A DNA stretch of 14,426 bases from JASFRI01 sp050115015 (lineage in GTDB: Bacteria; Acidobacteriota; Polarisedimenticolia; CBDVAL01): assembly GCA_050115015.1 (NCBI GenBank), contig JASFRI010000063.1, positions 1 to 14,426 on the forward strand. The letters are read 5' to 3'. The notes under the pieces were generated by a model. That model was not told where the DNA came from. It did no database searches and was given only the letters and a program-made list of their open reading frames with translations. Every line of letters begins with the position of its first letter. The stretch's first letter is position 1. The position numbers and the translations under genes were made by a program. Of the stretch, positions 1 to 7,431 are shown piece after piece.

Positions 1-1908
1 GCAAAGCTGATCTTCCCGGCGGACAGCCCCCCGGCCGCCGACCGAGGCCCCGGGGAGGGGCACGCCATCCTGTCCAGCGGCGGCAAGGACAGCCTTCTGA
101 CCTTCGGGCTGCTGCGGGAACTGGGCCTCGCGCCGCACCCCATCTTCCTCAACGAGTCCGGCCGCCACTGGTACACGGCGCTGAACGGCTACCGGTACCT
201 GCGCGCCGAATGGCCGCAGACCGCCAGGGTCTGGACCGACTCGGACCGGATGTTCTCCTGGATGCTGCGGCACCTGCCCTTCGTGCGTCCGGACTTCGCC
301 CGGCTCCGCGCCGACGACTACCCGGTGCGGCTGTGGACGGTCGCGGTGTTCCTGTTCGGGGCCCTGCCCCTCGTCCGCAAGCGCGGGCTCGGCCGCATCC
401 TGATCGGCGACGAGTTCGACACCACGGTGCGGACCAGCTACCGGGGCATCACCCACTACGACGGCCTCTACGATCAGAGCCGCTACTTCGACAACGCGCT
501 CAGCCGCTACTATCGCCGCAAGAACTGGGGGATCGCGCAGTTCTCCGTCCTGCGGCCGATGTCCGAGTTTCTGATCCAGAAGACCCTGGTGGAGCGCTAT
601 CCGGATCTCCAGGCGCACCAGGTCTCCTGTCACGCCGCCCACCTGGAGGGGGAGCAGGTCTATCCCTGCGGGAACTGCGAGAAGTGCCGGCGCATCGTGG
701 CCATGCTGGTCGCGCTGGGCATGGACCCGTCCCACTGCGGCTACGACGACGACCAGGTGCGGGAGGTGCTCGGCTCGCTGCCGGAGCACGGGCTGCACCA
801 GGAAGGAGAGGGCGTGGAGCACATCGCCTGGATGCTCCACCGCGCCGGCGTGCTGGACGCCGGGCGCATCGGCGCGCGCAGGGCCCGCCAGCACCGGGAG
901 GTCACGCACCTGCGCTTCGACGCCGAGCACGCGCCGATGGACGGCATCCCCCGGGATCTTCGCCGGCCCCTCTACAAGCTGCTGCTGCAGCACGCGGAGG
1001 GCGCCATGGTGCGGCAGGGCCGGATCTGGAAGTCCGTCGACCTACTGAACTCACCGGACCTGACCGCGCCGTATCCCTTCGAGACCGGCCCCGCCCGCCG
1101 CGACGAGGCCCTGGAAGGGATGGAGGGGCGCGAGCACCTGCTGGCGGAGATGACCTGGCAGCAGGCCCGCGTCCGCCTGAAGGAGACGGATCTGGCGCTG
1201 CTGCCCGTGGGCTCAATCGAGCAGCACGGACCCCACCTGCCCCTGGACACCGACGCCTGGGACGCGGACTATCTGTCGCGCCGGGTGGCGGAGCGCTGCT
1301 CGCGCCCGCGCCCCCTGGTCCTGCCGCTCATCTCGTACGGGGTCTCCTACCACCACGACGACTTCAGCGGGACCCTCAGCGTGGGCCCCGACGTGCTGTC
1401 GCGGCTCGTCCTCGAGGTCGGGATCTCGGCGGCGCGAAACGGCATCACGAAGCTGGTCATCGTCAACGGCCACGGGGGGAACGTCCCGGCGCTCCAGTTC
1501 GCGGCCCAGATGATCAACCGCGACGCCCACATCTTCACCTGCGTGGAATCGGGGGAGACCAGCGACTCGGATATCGCGAAGCTGACCGACACGCCGAACG
1601 ACGTGCATGCCGGGGAGGTGGAGACCAGCACGAGCCTGGCCACCCGGCCCGACCTGGTGCGGATCGACCGGGCGCGCCGCTACGTCCCCCGCTTCTCCAG
1701 CCAGTACCTCGACTTCACCTCGGCCCGCAGCGTCGAGTGGTACGCCCGCACCGCGAAGCTGTCCCGCTCCGGCGTTCTCGGCGATCCGACTCGCGCCAGC
1801 CGGGAGAAGGGCGAGCGGTTCTGGGAGATCATGACGGATCACCTCGTCGCGTTCGTCGAGTTTCTGAAGGGGCTCACCCTAGACCAGATCTACGAGCGGA
1901 GGTACTGA
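1..1908 (+). CDS. PP-loop (QueC-like) ATPase fused to creatininase-family amidohydrolase, 5' partial
   Basis: The reading frame is open from base 1, so the N-terminus is outside the window; 635 residues are visible. Residues 26-31 are SGGKDS, the ATP-pyrophosphatase PP-loop. C210, C223, C226 and C229 (the last three as CGNCEKC) match the four-cysteine zinc site of QueC-type enzymes. From about residue 380 a complete creatininase-like domain follows. It has the metal-ligand signature GSIEQHG (E407, H409), LDTD (D416/D418), NGHGGN and HAGEVETS. PP-loop enzymes adenylate a carboxylate or carbonyl; creatininase-family enzymes (creatininase, MftE, ArfB) hydrolyse C-N bonds. The fused protein may therefore activate and then cleave or remodel an amide, which is inference. 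The N-terminal half could also be compared with MurL, the ATP-dependent UDP-MurNAc-L-Ala-L-Glu epimerase, which I recall as having similar motifs. It sits 6 nt upstream of a dipeptide epimerase, probably in one transcript. Substrate unknown. Confidence 0.88.
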   Translation, partial: AKLIFPADSPPAADRGPGEGHAILSSGGKDSLLTFGLLRELGLAPHPIFLNESGRHWYTALNGYRYLRAEWPQTARVWTDSDRMFSWMLRHLPFVRPDFARLRADDYPVRLWTVAVFLFGALPLVRKRGLGRILIGDEFDTTVRTSYRGITHYDGLYDQSRYFDNALSRYYRRKNWGIAQFSVLRPMSEFLIQKTLVERYPDLQAHQVSCHAAHLEGEQVYPCGNCEKCRRIVAMLVALGMDPSHCGYDDDQVREVLGSLPEHGLHQEGEGVEHIAWMLHRAGVLDAGRIGARRARQHREVTHLRFDAEHAPMDGIPRDLRRPLYKLLLQHAEGAMVRQGRIWKSVDLLNSPDLTAPYPFETGPARRDEALEGMEGREHLLAEMTWQQARVRLKETDLALLPVGSIEQHGPHLPLDTDAWDADYLSRRVAERCSRPRPLVLPLISYGVSYHHDDFSGTLSVGPDVLSRLVLEVGISAARNGITKLVIVNGHGGNVPALQFAAQMINRDAHIFTCVESGETSDSDIAKLTDTPNDVHAGEVETSTSLATRPDLVRIDRARRYVPRFSSQYLDFTSARSVEWYARTAKLSRSGVLGDPTRASREKGERFWEIMTDHLVAFVEFLKGLTLDQIYERRY

Positions 1909-1914
1909 TCCGCG

Positions 1915-2982
1915 ATGAAGATCCTCCGGGTGGAGGCCCGGTCGGTCGACCTGGGGCTCGAGGAGCCCTACCAGATCGCCTACGAGACGGTGGACCGCGC
2001 GGTGAACGTCTTCCTCCGGCTGGAGACCGATGCGGGGGTCGTCGGGCTGGGCTGCGCCGCGCCGGACCTGGAGGTGACCGGCGAGACCCCCGCCGACGTG
2101 CTGGCGTCGCTGCGGGACGTCGCGGAGCCGGTCCTCCGCAACGCCGACCCGCTGCGCCGTACCCGCCTGCTCGAGGCGCTGCGCAAGCCCATGGCGGGCC
2201 ACCCCTCGGCCATGGCCGCCGTGGACATCGCGCTGCACGACCTGATCGGGAAGGCCGCCGGCCTCCCGGTCTGGAAGCTGCTCGGAGGGTTCCGCGACCG
2301 CATCCGGACCAGCGTGACGGTGGGCATCCTCCCGCGGGAGGAGACCGTGGCCCGCGCCGTGAGCCTCGTGGGGCAGGGCTTCCGCAGCCTCAAGCTCAAG
2401 GGGGGCGCCGACGCCGACGGGGACGCCGATCGGGTGCTTGCCGTGCGGGCGGCGGTGGGGGAGCGGATCGAGCTGCGCTTCGACGCGAACCAGGGCTTCT
2501 CCGTGGAGGAGGCACTGCGGTTCGTGGACCGCGCCCGGCCGGCGCGGCTGGAGCTCATCGAGCAGCCGACCCCCCGCTGGGAGCCGGAGCTCCTGGGGCG
2601 GGTCACCCGCTCGGTGAGCCTCCCGGTCATGGCGGACGAGAGCCTGATGAGCCTGCTGGACGCCTTCCGCCTGGCGCGCCGGGGCCTGGCGGACATGGTC
2701 AACATCAAGCTCATGAAGGTCGGCGGGATCTCCGAGGCGGTGCGCGTCAACCACGTGGCCCGGGCCGCCGGCCTCGAGGCGATGGTGGGCTGCATGGACG
2801 AGTCGGGGCTGGCCATCGCCGCCGGCCTGCACTTCGCGCTGGGCATGTCGAACGTGCTCTACGCCGATCTAGACGGTCATCTGGATCTCCGCGGCGATCC
2901 GGCCGCCGACGCCGTCCTGCTCCGGACCGGCACGCTGTTCCCGCGTCCCGAGCCGGGCTTCGGAGTCGCGGATCTCGCCTGA
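1915..2982 (+). CDS. Dipeptide epimerase (L-Ala-D/L-Glu epimerase-like), enolase superfamily
   Basis: This 355-residue protein has normal length for the muconate-lactonizing-enzyme subgroup. The catalytic lysine pair is K160-x-K162 (LKLKGG). Metal ligands are D190 (RFDANQG), E216 (LIEQP) and D241 (MADES). The second catalytic lysine is K265 (NIKLMKVGG). The motif GCMDES (D295) matches the region that binds the substrate amino group in dipeptide epimerases. Known members epimerise the second residue of dipeptides such as L-Ala-D-Glu, from murein recycling, in the cytoplasm. The ATG at 1915 is preceded by GAGCGGAGG inside the end of the upstream gene, 6 nt after its stop, so the two are almost certainly co-expressed. 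This suggests that the fused PP-loop/creatininase protein also works on a small peptide or amide. The exact dipeptide specificity cannot be read from the sequence. Confidence 0.9.
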   Translation: MKILRVEARSVDLGLEEPYQIAYETVDRAVNVFLRLETDAGVVGLGCAAPDLEVTGETPADVLASLRDVAEPVLRNADPLRRTRLLEALRKPMAGHPSAMAAVDIALHDLIGKAAGLPVWKLLGGFRDRIRTSVTVGILPREETVARAVSLVGQGFRSLKLKGGADADGDADRVLAVRAAVGERIELRFDANQGFSVEEALRFVDRARPARLELIEQPTPRWEPELLGRVTRSVSLPVMADESLMSLLDAFRLARRGLADMVNIKLMKVGGISEAVRVNHVARAAGLEAMVGCMDESGLAIAAGLHFALGMSNVLYADLDGHLDLRGDPAADAVLLRTGTLFPRPEPGFGVADLA

Positions 2983-3004
2983 CGGTCGCAGGGCGTTCCG
3001 TCCG

Positions 3005-3011
3005 GGCAACC
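3005..3011 (+). promoter_or_regulatory. Possible ECF-type -35 element
   Basis: GGCAACC followed by TTT lies 45 nt upstream of the sigma-factor start, within the 73-nt gap after the epimerase gene. AAC-containing -35 elements are typical of ECF promoters, and autoregulation is common. I cannot find a convincing -10 element at the usual distance, so this is only a candidate. Confidence 0.25.
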
Positions 3012-3055
3012 TTTCCTCCGCCTCCGGCCACGAACCCGGTGGAGACCTGGACCGG

Positions 3056-3622
3056 ATGAGCATGCCGACGGTAGAGGAGGACCGAGCGCTGGTCGCGGAC
3101 TACCTGGAGACCCGCGACGAGGCGGCCTTCCGGCGGCTCTACCGGCGCCACACTCCGGGCCTCTTCGGGCTGGCGTTCCGGCTGAGCGGCTCCCGCCGCG
3201 AGGACGCGGAAGAGGCGGTCCAGGAGACCTGGATCCGGGCTTGCCGCAGGCTCCCCTCGTTCCGCTGGGACTCGAGCCTGCGCACCTGGCTCTGCGGCAT
3301 CGCCGTGCGCTGTCTGCGGGAGCGGCGCCGGGCGGCCTCCCGGCGCCCCGAGGAGGAGCTGCGCCCGGAGGCGATCCCTCCGGACGTGTCCATCGCCCGG
3401 CCCGGGGACGGCCTGGACCTGGAGCGGGCCATCGCCAACCTCCCCGGGAGGAGCCGTCAGGTCCTCGTGCTCCGGGACATCCAGGGTTTCACCCACGAGG
3501 AGATCGGGGCGCTTCTCGACATCCACCCGGGAACGTCCAAGAGCTACCTGTTCCGGGCGCGCCGGGCGGTCCGGGAAGCTTTGCAGCGCGCCGAGGAGGA
3601 TCACGATGCCGCACCGCTTTGA
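3056..3622 (+). CDS. ECF-type RNA polymerase sigma-70 family factor
   Basis: This 188-residue protein has the two-domain ECF layout. Sigma region 2 spans roughly residues 10-90, with the DAEEAVQETWIRA segment and the following WLCGIAVR helix. Region 4 covers about 122-180, with LPGRSRQVLVLRDIQGFTHE and a helix-turn-helix around EIGALLDIHPGTSKSYL. It redirects RNA polymerase to a specific promoter set. It lacks the long C-terminal TPR extension of ECF42 factors. The ATG at 3056 has GGTGGAGA about 10 nt upstream. The gene overlaps the next one by 17 nt, indicating an operon in which the membrane protein downstream is the likely anti-sigma partner. The stress it responds to is unknown. Confidence 0.93.
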   Translation: MSMPTVEEDRALVADYLETRDEAAFRRLYRRHTPGLFGLAFRLSGSRREDAEEAVQETWIRACRRLPSFRWDSSLRTWLCGIAVRCLRERRRAASRRPEEELRPEAIPPDVSIARPGDGLDLERAIANLPGRSRQVLVLRDIQGFTHEEIGALLDIHPGTSKSYLFRARRAVREALQRAEEDHDAAPL

Positions 3623-4226
3623 CGACCTGGATGACGACCGCGAGGAGCCGCGGCCCGCGGGCATGGACAGCCTGAGCCCGGAGATGGAGCCACCCGCGGC
3701 GCTGGAGGAGCGCGTCCTCCGGACCTTGCGGGACCAGGGGCTCGTGCGGGCCATCGTCCCCGCAAGGCCACGCGACCGGCTGCGGCCCGTCGCCGTGGCG
3801 GTAAGCCTCGTCCTGGCGCTGGCCCTCGGGTTCGCGGGGGGGCGGCTGATCCCCGGCGCGGCCGGGGCCCCGTCCCCCGACTACATCCTGCTGGTGCGCC
3901 CGGGTCCGGGGGAGATCACGCCGGTGGGCGACGAGGAGGCGATGCGCCGGTTCGGCGAGTACTCGCGGTGGTACCGGGACGTGGCCGCACGCGGCCGCAT
4001 GGTGGGCGGGGAGAAGCTCGTCGACGACGGGGGCTTCGTGCTGAGCGGCGACGGGGTTGCCCCCCTGCCGACCGCGATGTCCGCCACCGGCGCCGTGGAG
4101 GGCTACTTCCTGATCCGCGCCGCGGACGATGCCGAGGCGGAGCGCATCGCGTCCACCTGTCCGCACCTCAAGTACGGAGGGGTCCTGGAGGTCCGCCGCA
4201 TCGACCGGCCGGAGGGAACGTCATGA
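3606..4226 (+). CDS. Single-pass membrane protein with YCII-like C-terminal domain, putative anti-sigma factor
   Basis: This 206-residue protein has three parts. There is an acidic N-terminal cytoplasmic segment (about 1-57) with a short helix around PPAALEERVLRTLRDQ. One transmembrane helix follows (about 59-82, preceded by arginines). A C-terminal domain (about 92-200) resembles YCII/DGPF proteins: a DYILLVRP strand, a FGEYSRWYRDVAARGRMVGG helix-turn, and a GYFLIRAADDAEAERIAS strand-helix. The position-dependent overlap with the ECF sigma gene is typical of an anti-sigma factor, and the N-terminal helix could be the sigma-binding part. No HxxxCxxC zinc anti-sigma motif is present. By charge distribution the YCII-like domain should be outside the cytoplasm and could be a sensor. 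A strong GAGGAGGA precedes the ATG at 3606. Domain identity is from motif resemblance; the anti-sigma role is inference from position. Confidence 0.8.
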   Translation: MPHRFDDLDDDREEPRPAGMDSLSPEMEPPAALEERVLRTLRDQGLVRAIVPARPRDRLRPVAVAVSLVLALALGFAGGRLIPGAAGAPSPDYILLVRPGPGEITPVGDEEAMRRFGEYSRWYRDVAARGRMVGGEKLVDDGGFVLSGDGVAPLPTAMSATGAVEGYFLIRAADDAEAERIASTCPHLKYGGVLEVRRIDRPEGTS

Positions 4227-4783
4227 GTCAGGTCGTCTGGAAGGTCCGCACCCACCGCCGCTCGGTCGCCGCCGTGTCGCTCCTCGCGACGCTGTTCCTC
4301 CCGGCATCTTCCTCCCGCGGCGCGGAGGGGGAGTCCGCCACGCCGCCCGCCGCGGCGGAGGTGTTCGAGACGATGAAGAAGCTCGCGGGGACCTGGATCG
4401 GGAAGAGCACCCGCGGGTGGGAGGAGGAGGTCCGCCTCCGGGTCATCGCTGGCGGCTCCGTCCTGCGAGTCGATTCCTTCAATGCGCATCCGGGTGAGGC
4501 GATGCTGACGACCTTCTACATGGACGGCGACGAGCTGCAGCTCCGGCACTACTGCATCGCGGGCAACCAGCCCCGCCTGGCCGCCACCGGGATCGCCGAC
4601 GATGGGAAGACCATCACCTTCACGTTCGTGGACGCCACGAACCTCTCCTCCCGGGACCGGGGTCACATGGACAAGGTCGTCTACCGGCTGGAAGGTCCCG
4701 ACCGGTTCTCCTCCCGGTGGACCTGGTACCAGGACGGCGAGGAATCCTGGCTGGAGGAGATCCGGTACCGTCGCGCTCCCTGA
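4223..4783 (+). CDS. Secreted lipocalin-like/DUF1579-type protein of unknown function
   Basis: The ATG at 4223 overlaps the upstream stop by 4 nt (ATGA) and has GGAGGG 7 nt before it. Translation of this 186-residue protein is thus coupled to the membrane anti-sigma-like gene. Residues 1-34 form a signal peptide: basic start with RTHRR, hydrophobic VAAVSLLATLFLPA, and a likely cleavage near SRGA. The mature part begins with FETMKKLAGTWIG, followed by alternating beta strands, including LTTFYMDGDELQLRHYC and TFTFVDATN. This pattern is typical of small lipocalin-like or DUF1579-like beta-barrels exported to the periplasm. As the third gene of the sigma operon it may be an output or a ligand-binding accessory of the signalling pair; that is inference. 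Ligand unknown. Confidence 0.87.
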   Translation: MSQVVWKVRTHRRSVAAVSLLATLFLPASSSRGAEGESATPPAAAEVFETMKKLAGTWIGKSTRGWEEEVRLRVIAGGSVLRVDSFNAHPGEAMLTTFYMDGDELQLRHYCIAGNQPRLAATGIADDGKTITFTFVDATNLSSRDRGHMDKVVYRLEGPDRFSSRWTWYQDGEESWLEEIRYRRAP

Positions 4784-4930
4784 GCCTCCCCCGGCATCCC
4801 CGGGTGTCGGCTTCGTGGCCACGCGGATCCCCGTCTCGCCGGGCCGGGCGGAGCACTATCCTGCCCGGCGGGCCGCCTGCGCGGCCCGGGGCCGGTGCGT
4901 CGGCCCGGGAGAAGCGCCGTGGTCCTTGGG

Positions 4931-5367
4931 ATGGGCGGGCATGCGCGGCGCACCCTCCTCCTCGGCGGCCTGCTGGCCTTCGTCGCTGAAGGCGGCTTCG
5001 CAGCGCGGGCCGCCTGGAACGACCACCTGCACGCCGGCGGCACCCCGTTTGCTCTCCCTCGCGGCCCCGCTGGATGCGTGGGTCCCGTTCCGGACGGCCT
5101 GGGTCTGGCCCTATCTGTCCTGTTACATCCTCTGCCTGACCCCGCTGTGGCTCATCGACCGCTGGGACACCACCCTGCGGATCCTGCGGGCGTCCGCCCT
5201 GCGGCCTGGCGTTCGTGTCCTTCCTGGTGTTCCCGATCCGGATGGAGCAGCCCGCGGTCGTCGGGGACTCCCTCTCCGCGAACGCGCTCCGCTGGGTCTA
5301 CGCCGTCGGCCGTGGCGGCGAAGTCAAGATGTCGGAAGGAGAACCCCTATCCAGGAAAGGTAGATGA
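4931..5367. pseudogene. PAP2-family phosphatase pseudogene (+ strand), frameshifted and truncated
   Basis: Three successive frames on the + strand together read like the N-terminal half of a PAP2-family membrane phosphatase. From 4931 there is a hydrophobic start (RRTLLLGGLLAFVAEGGFAA). Near 5050 the frame changes to APLDAWVPFRTAWVWPYLSC with a following membrane helix. Near 5200 it changes again to LAFVSFLVFPIRMEQP and then GDSLSANALRWVYAV. The similarity stops just before the place where the catalytic histidine motif (usually FPSxH) should come, and the frame terminates at 5367. At least two frameshifts plus loss of the active-site half make a functional product unlikely. Sequencing error could explain one shift but not the missing half. 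The family call rests on recalled motif order and is fairly firm. Confidence 0.65.
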
Positions 5368-5918
5368 CGGCTGCGAGAGACCGTTGTGTTCCGGAATGGC
5401 GGATCCCAGGTCATGGGGGAAAGCCCTGCCTCGGCGACAATCCCCTGCGGTTCAGGCGCCGGGTGCCCGGGCCGTGCTTCTCCGCCGGGGCTCCCGAGGG
5501 ACGCCATACAGCCTCCATTCCAGCGATTCGACCGACTATCGGGGTGCTCTCGGCGAACGGCGCGCATGTCGACGCGAGGCGAAGATGCGCCCAGCCGGTT
5601 CACCCGGGATTTCCCGGGGGCGTGATCTCGGAATGCCCCCCAAGTTCCGTTCCGGGAATGTCCGCTGCTCCACGGCGTCCCGGAAGGAGAAGGTAAGCGA
5701 TGTTCGCGAAAGGGTAACCGACATGTTCCGGACCAACCCGGCCGTCGCCGTGGTGATCGCTCTCGGGCTCGGTTTGCAGCCCGTCACCCGCGGGCGCCCC
5801 GCACCTCCTTCGGGTGTTCCGGCTCCTGTGCCCGGCCGGTCCTCCCCTGGCTCGACCGTCGCGGCGAACTCGCGAACGTGTAGGCACATGCGTATACCAG
5901 GATACCAAGGAGGTAACC
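5368..5918. other. Gene-free stretch upstream of the alcohol dehydrogenase
   Basis: No convincing gene lies here. A strong ribosome-binding sequence (GGAAGGAGAAGG) precedes an ATG at 5701 that opens only a five-codon frame. A second ATG at 5723 starts a signal-peptide-like segment (MFRTNPAVAVVIALGLGL) whose frame then runs into the dehydrogenase gene without recognisable protein character. A short hairpin, CCCGGG-ATTT-CCCGGG, lies near 5602-5620. The stretch probably contains decayed coding material. No clear promoter for the dehydrogenase was identified. Confidence 0.5.
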
Positions 5919-7034
5919 ATGAGCAACCCGACCGTCACCGAAGAGCGGAAGAGCGAGCTGGAAGGAGATGCCGGAACCATGAAGGCATTCGTCATGAAGG
6001 AGATCGGCAAGGTCGGCTTCATGGACAAGCCGGTGCCGGCGGATCCCGGACCCACCGGGGCCGTGATCAAGACGACGCGGGCCCTCATCTGCACCTCCGA
6101 CACCCACACCGTCAACGGTGCGATCGGGGAGCGGACGGACCTCACCCTCGGTCACGAGGCGGTGGGAACCATCCATCGTTTGGGGGAAGCAGTGGAGGGG
6201 TTCGCCGTCGGGGAACGGGTCGCCGTCAACGCCATCACCCCCTGCTTCCACTGCGAGAACTGTCTTCGCGGATACCCCTCGCAGTGCGGCGATACGCTGG
6301 GCGGGTGGAAGTTCGCCAACGTCAAGGACGGCGTCTTCGCCGCGTACTTCCATGTCAACGACGCGGAGGCCAACCTGGCTCGCCTTCCCGACTCGGTCCC
6401 TGACGAGGCCGCGGTGTACGCCTGCGACATGATGTCCACAGGGTTCGCGGGGGCGGAGAACGCCGACATTCCCATCGGGGGCACGGTGGCCGTATTCGCC
6501 CAGGGCCCGGTCGGACTCATGGCGACGGTGGGTGCCCGGATCCGCGGCGCGGGGACGGTGATCGCGGTGGAGACCGTACCCCGCCGGAAGGAGCTCGCCC
6601 GGGAGTTCGGCGCGGACGAGGTCGTCGATTTCCAGGAGGGCGACGCAGTGAAGAGGATCCTGGAGCTCACCGACGGGAGAGGGGTGGACTCCGCCATCGA
6701 GGCGCTGGGCGCGCAGGCGACCTTCGCGATGTGTGTGAAGGTGACCCGTCCCGGGGGAACCATCTCCAACATCGGGTATCACGGCGACGGCGAGTACGTG
6801 GGGATCCCGCGGCAGGAATGGGGTGTGGGCATGAGCGACAAGACGATCCGGACCGCCCTCTGTCCCGGCGGCAAGGAGCGAATGCAGCGGTTGCTCCGGC
6901 TCCTTGACTCGGGACGGGTCGATCCCACCCCGCTCACCACCCATACGTTCAAGTTCGACCGGATTGACGAGGGTTTTCGCATCATGCGGGAGAAGGAGGA
7001 CGGCGTCATCAAGCCGCTCATCGTGTTCGAGTAG
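5919..7034 (+). CDS. Zinc-dependent medium-chain alcohol dehydrogenase (secondary-alcohol dehydrogenase-like)
   Basis: This 371-residue cytoplasmic enzyme resembles Thermoanaerobacter-type secondary alcohol dehydrogenase along its whole length (for example GAIGER, GWKFxNVKDGVF, FHVNDA, the ALCPGG region and the IKP ending). It interconverts an alcohol and a ketone or aldehyde using a nicotinamide cofactor. Catalytic zinc ligands are C58, H79 and D170. The Rossmann fold starts near T189 with AQGPVG. C109, C112, C115 and C123 form a canonical structural zinc site, which the Thermoanaerobacter enzyme lacks. E218 at the end of the second Rossmann strand suggests NAD rather than NADP preference. 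The ATG at 5919 has a perfect AAGGAGGT site. A second in-frame ATG at 5979 (M21) matches the usual family start and also has a GGAGA upstream. The gene stands alone between decayed regions. Confidence 0.93.
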   Translation: MSNPTVTEERKSELEGDAGTMKAFVMKEIGKVGFMDKPVPADPGPTGAVIKTTRALICTSDTHTVNGAIGERTDLTLGHEAVGTIHRLGEAVEGFAVGERVAVNAITPCFHCENCLRGYPSQCGDTLGGWKFANVKDGVFAAYFHVNDAEANLARLPDSVPDEAAVYACDMMSTGFAGAENADIPIGGTVAVFAQGPVGLMATVGARIRGAGTVIAVETVPRRKELAREFGADEVVDFQEGDAVKRILELTDGRGVDSAIEALGAQATFAMCVKVTRPGGTISNIGYHGDGEYVGIPRQEWGVGMSDKTIRTALCPGGKERMQRLLRLLDSGRVDPTPLTTHTFKFDRIDEGFRIMREKEDGVIKPLIVFE

Positions 7035-7431
7035 GCCGGTGCCGGAGACCGTCGACTTCCCGGCTCAGGTCCCTGGAGTCCTGCTCCTCCACCGATCCCG
7101 CCGGTTCGACCTGAAGGATGCCCCGAGCGGCCGGTGCTCCATGGGCGGCACAGCCTGACGCAGCCGGCCGCCACCTCGGTGGTCGCCCTGCGCGCCGTCT
7201 CGGTGAACCCGCCCTGCACCACCGCGCAGAGGTGTCGCTCTCCGGCCGGATCGAATGCAAGTCGTCGACAACAGGTCGCTTCGGTGAAGACGGTCCGGTG
7301 CTGTCAGCGTTCGCCGTCGACCCGGGGCTCCTGGCCCTCGCCGACGGGCGACGCCGGGCCGGTCCCGCCGAGAGTAGCGGGGTGACGGGGACCTGCAGGC
7401 ATCACGCGGTGAACAGGTCCAGGGTCCCGTC
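7035..7431. other. Gene-free stretch between convergent genes
   Basis: This 397-nt interval lies between the stops of the dehydrogenase (+) and the small membrane protein (-). All frames are short or of Arg/Pro/Gly-rich shadow composition and I recognise no domain. A small CCACC-TC-GGTGG hairpin occurs near 7169-7180. No hairpin followed by a T-run, so no intrinsic terminator is claimed. Confidence 0.5.

Noticed and set aside
210..3059. A 949-codon open frame on the + strand
   Set aside because: Its product is Arg/Pro/Gly-rich without motifs and it overlaps the fusion and epimerase genes, both rich in catalytic signatures. It is a GC-bias shadow.
4837..4887. GC-rich hairpins CGCCGGGC/GCCCGGCG and GGGCCGC-CTGC-GCGGCCC after the lipocalin-like gene
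   Set aside because: No following T-run; such pairings are expected by chance at this G+C, so no terminator is called.
4895..6403. A 502-codon open frame across the intergenic zone and into the dehydrogenase
   Set aside because: Only its first part has protein character (the PAP2 remnant), and it overlaps the dehydrogenase in another frame.
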